NCBI GenBank assembly: GCA_022711695.1
Contig: JAKLEJ010000204.1
Location: 1-6,650, forward strand
DNA: 6,650 nt
Reading direction: 5' to 3'
DNA from: Verrucomicrobiota bacterium
GTDB taxonomy: Bacteria; Verrucomicrobiota; Verrucomicrobiia; Limisphaerales; JACRJZ01
The first letter of the stretch is position 1. Each line of letters starts with the position of its first letter. Below the pieces are notes generated by a model. It was not told the origin of the DNA. It was given only the letters and a program-made list of their open reading frames with translations, and made no database searches. Below are positions 5,749-6,650 of the stretch, piece after piece. The translations under genes and the position numbers were made by a program.

Positions 5749-6650
5749 ATGACACATCCGATCTCACGGCGAGGGTTCGTCAAGTCCTCCCTGATTGCCT
5801 CTGCCGCCATTCCGCTGGCTTTGCGCGGCCAACCCAGCCCGGCTCCCACAACTTCGGCCGCACCCGGCGCCCCCGCCGCCGCCCCGCAGCCGACGCTGCC
5901 GACGGGGAGAATCGCTAACCAGGAATTCAGCCGCCTGATGCTCGGCGGTAACCTCATCGGCGGGTGGTCGCATTCCCGCGATCTCGCTTACGTCTCCACC
6001 CTGGCGCGCCGCTACAACACCGAAGCCAAGATCCGCGAGACCTTCGAGCTGGCCGAAGCCCACGGCATTACCGCCATCAACACCTGGGTCATGCAGGAGA
6101 ACTCCCACCTCTTCAACCACTGGAAACGCGGCGGCAAAATGAAGTGGATTGCCCAGGTCCGACTGGACGCGGGCGGCGGCTATTCCCAGATCACCCGGGC
6201 GATTGACGAGGGGGCCGCAGGGGTGCACATCACGGGCGACACCGCTGAATCGCTTCTCGCGTCGGGCAAGTTCGAGAAGGTGGGCGAGACGGTTGAGTTG
6301 ATCAAATCGAAGAAGCGCGCTGCCGGTGTCGCCGCCCACGATCTGCGGGTCATCGTCGAGTGTGAGAAGATCGGCCTGGATGTGGACTTCTACCAGAAGA
6401 CCTTTCACTCGCACGATTACTACACCGCCCCTCGCCCCGGGGAAAAGGACGCGATGGGCGCCAATGACAACTCCTGGTGCAGCGACCCCCAGGCGGTGAT
6501 TGACTTCATGGCGAACGTCAAGAAGCCCTGGATCGCCTTCAAAATCCTCGCCGCCGGCGCCATCCATCCCCGCGCGGCTTTCCCTTATGCCTTTAACAAC
6601 GGGGCGGACTTCATCCTGGTAGGCATGTTCGACTGGCAAATCGAGGAGGA
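5749..6650 (+). CDS. Tat-exported TIM-barrel-like protein of unknown function (3' end cut by window)
   Basis: 300 residues are visible and the frame is open at the right edge. The N-terminus carries a twin-arginine signal (SRRGFVK at 6-12, then the hydrophobic stretch SLIASAAIPLAL), so the protein is probably exported folded, perhaps with a cofactor or metal. A Pro/Ala-rich linker spans about 29-52. The body begins IANQEFSRLMLGGNLIGGW (55-73) and continues with IRETFELAEAHGITAINTW (95-113) and KPWIAFKILAAGAIHP (259-274), ending in GADFILVGMFD (285-295). The order of these pieces resembles a TIM barrel, most like a diverged aldo-keto reductase, but I do not see the aldo-keto reductase Asp-Tyr-Lys-His tetrad. 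H220, H222 and D223 in FHSHDYY could bind metal. Similar proteins are, to my knowledge, mostly annotated as hypothetical in Planctomycetota and Verrucomicrobiota. The ATG at 5749 is fixed by the Tat signal. It is divergent from the small membrane-protein gene. Confidence 0.85.
   Translation, partial: MTHPISRRGFVKSSLIASAAIPLALRGQPSPAPTTSAAPGAPAAAPQPTLPTGRIANQEFSRLMLGGNLIGGWSHSRDLAYVSTLARRYNTEAKIRETFELAEAHGITAINTWVMQENSHLFNHWKRGGKMKWIAQVRLDAGGGYSQITRAIDEGAAGVHITGDTAESLLASGKFEKVGETVELIKSKKRAAGVAAHDLRVIVECEKIGLDVDFYQKTFHSHDYYTAPRPGEKDAMGANDNSWCSDPQAVIDFMANVKKPWIAFKILAAGAIHPRAAFPYAFNNGADFILVGMFDWQIEE

Noticed and set aside
5764..6639. Minus-strand open frame of about 290 codons
   Set aside because: It is antisense to the Tat-exported protein. 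The plus strand has a proper Tat signal, linker and barrel-like repeats and is preferred.
1..6650. A defence island, mobile element or CRISPR array
   Set aside because: No transposase, integrase, nuclease, helicase, toxin-antitoxin pair, terminal repeats or spaced direct repeats are visible; the genes look like ordinary chromosomal genes.

Overview
The window is about 6.6 kb of GC-rich, densely coded bacterial chromosome. The gene set suggests the Planctomycetota-Verrucomicrobiota group, most likely a Verrucomicrobiota (Pedosphaera/Limisphaerales-like) genome or metagenome bin. The grounds are a secreted protein carrying a pseudopilin-type globular domain, a Tat-exported TIM-barrel-like protein of a kind I associate with that group, and weak use of Shine-Dalgarno sites. 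This is inference from gene style, as there is no rRNA or marker gene.

Layout from left to right. (1) Positions 1-1344, minus strand: an ABC-F ATPase (ribosome-associated translation factor type) cut by the left edge before its second Walker B. (2) 1345-1437: a short divergent promoter region with a perfect 7-bp inverted repeat next to a good -35/-10 pair. (3) 1438-2247, plus strand: a class I SAM-dependent methyltransferase. (4) 2260-2934 and 2942-3727, minus strand: a likely two-gene unit of an SDR oxidoreductase followed by a secreted pseudopilin-domain protein; it meets the methyltransferase tail to tail across 12 bp. (5) 3728-3824: an intergenic stretch holding a strong GC hairpin. (6) 3825-5042, minus strand: threonine synthase (thrC). 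(7) 5130-5426, minus strand: a small protein with two membrane segments. (8) 5427-5748: the largest non-coding stretch, with an AT-rich island containing an 8-bp inverted repeat. (9) 5749 to the right edge, plus strand: a Tat-exported TIM-barrel-like protein of unknown function, truncated by the window.

The genes do not form one pathway: translation quality control, amino-acid biosynthesis, generic redox and methyl-transfer enzymes and two exported proteins sit side by side. I see no mobile element, CRISPR array, tRNA, rRNA, toxin-antitoxin or phage-defence gene, and no evidence for a new multi-gene system. The points most worth checking are the two uncharacterised exported proteins, the palindrome in the ABC-F/methyltransferase promoter region, and several genes whose best -10 box lies only 7-10 nt before the start codon, which suggests leaderless or nearly leaderless mRNAs.
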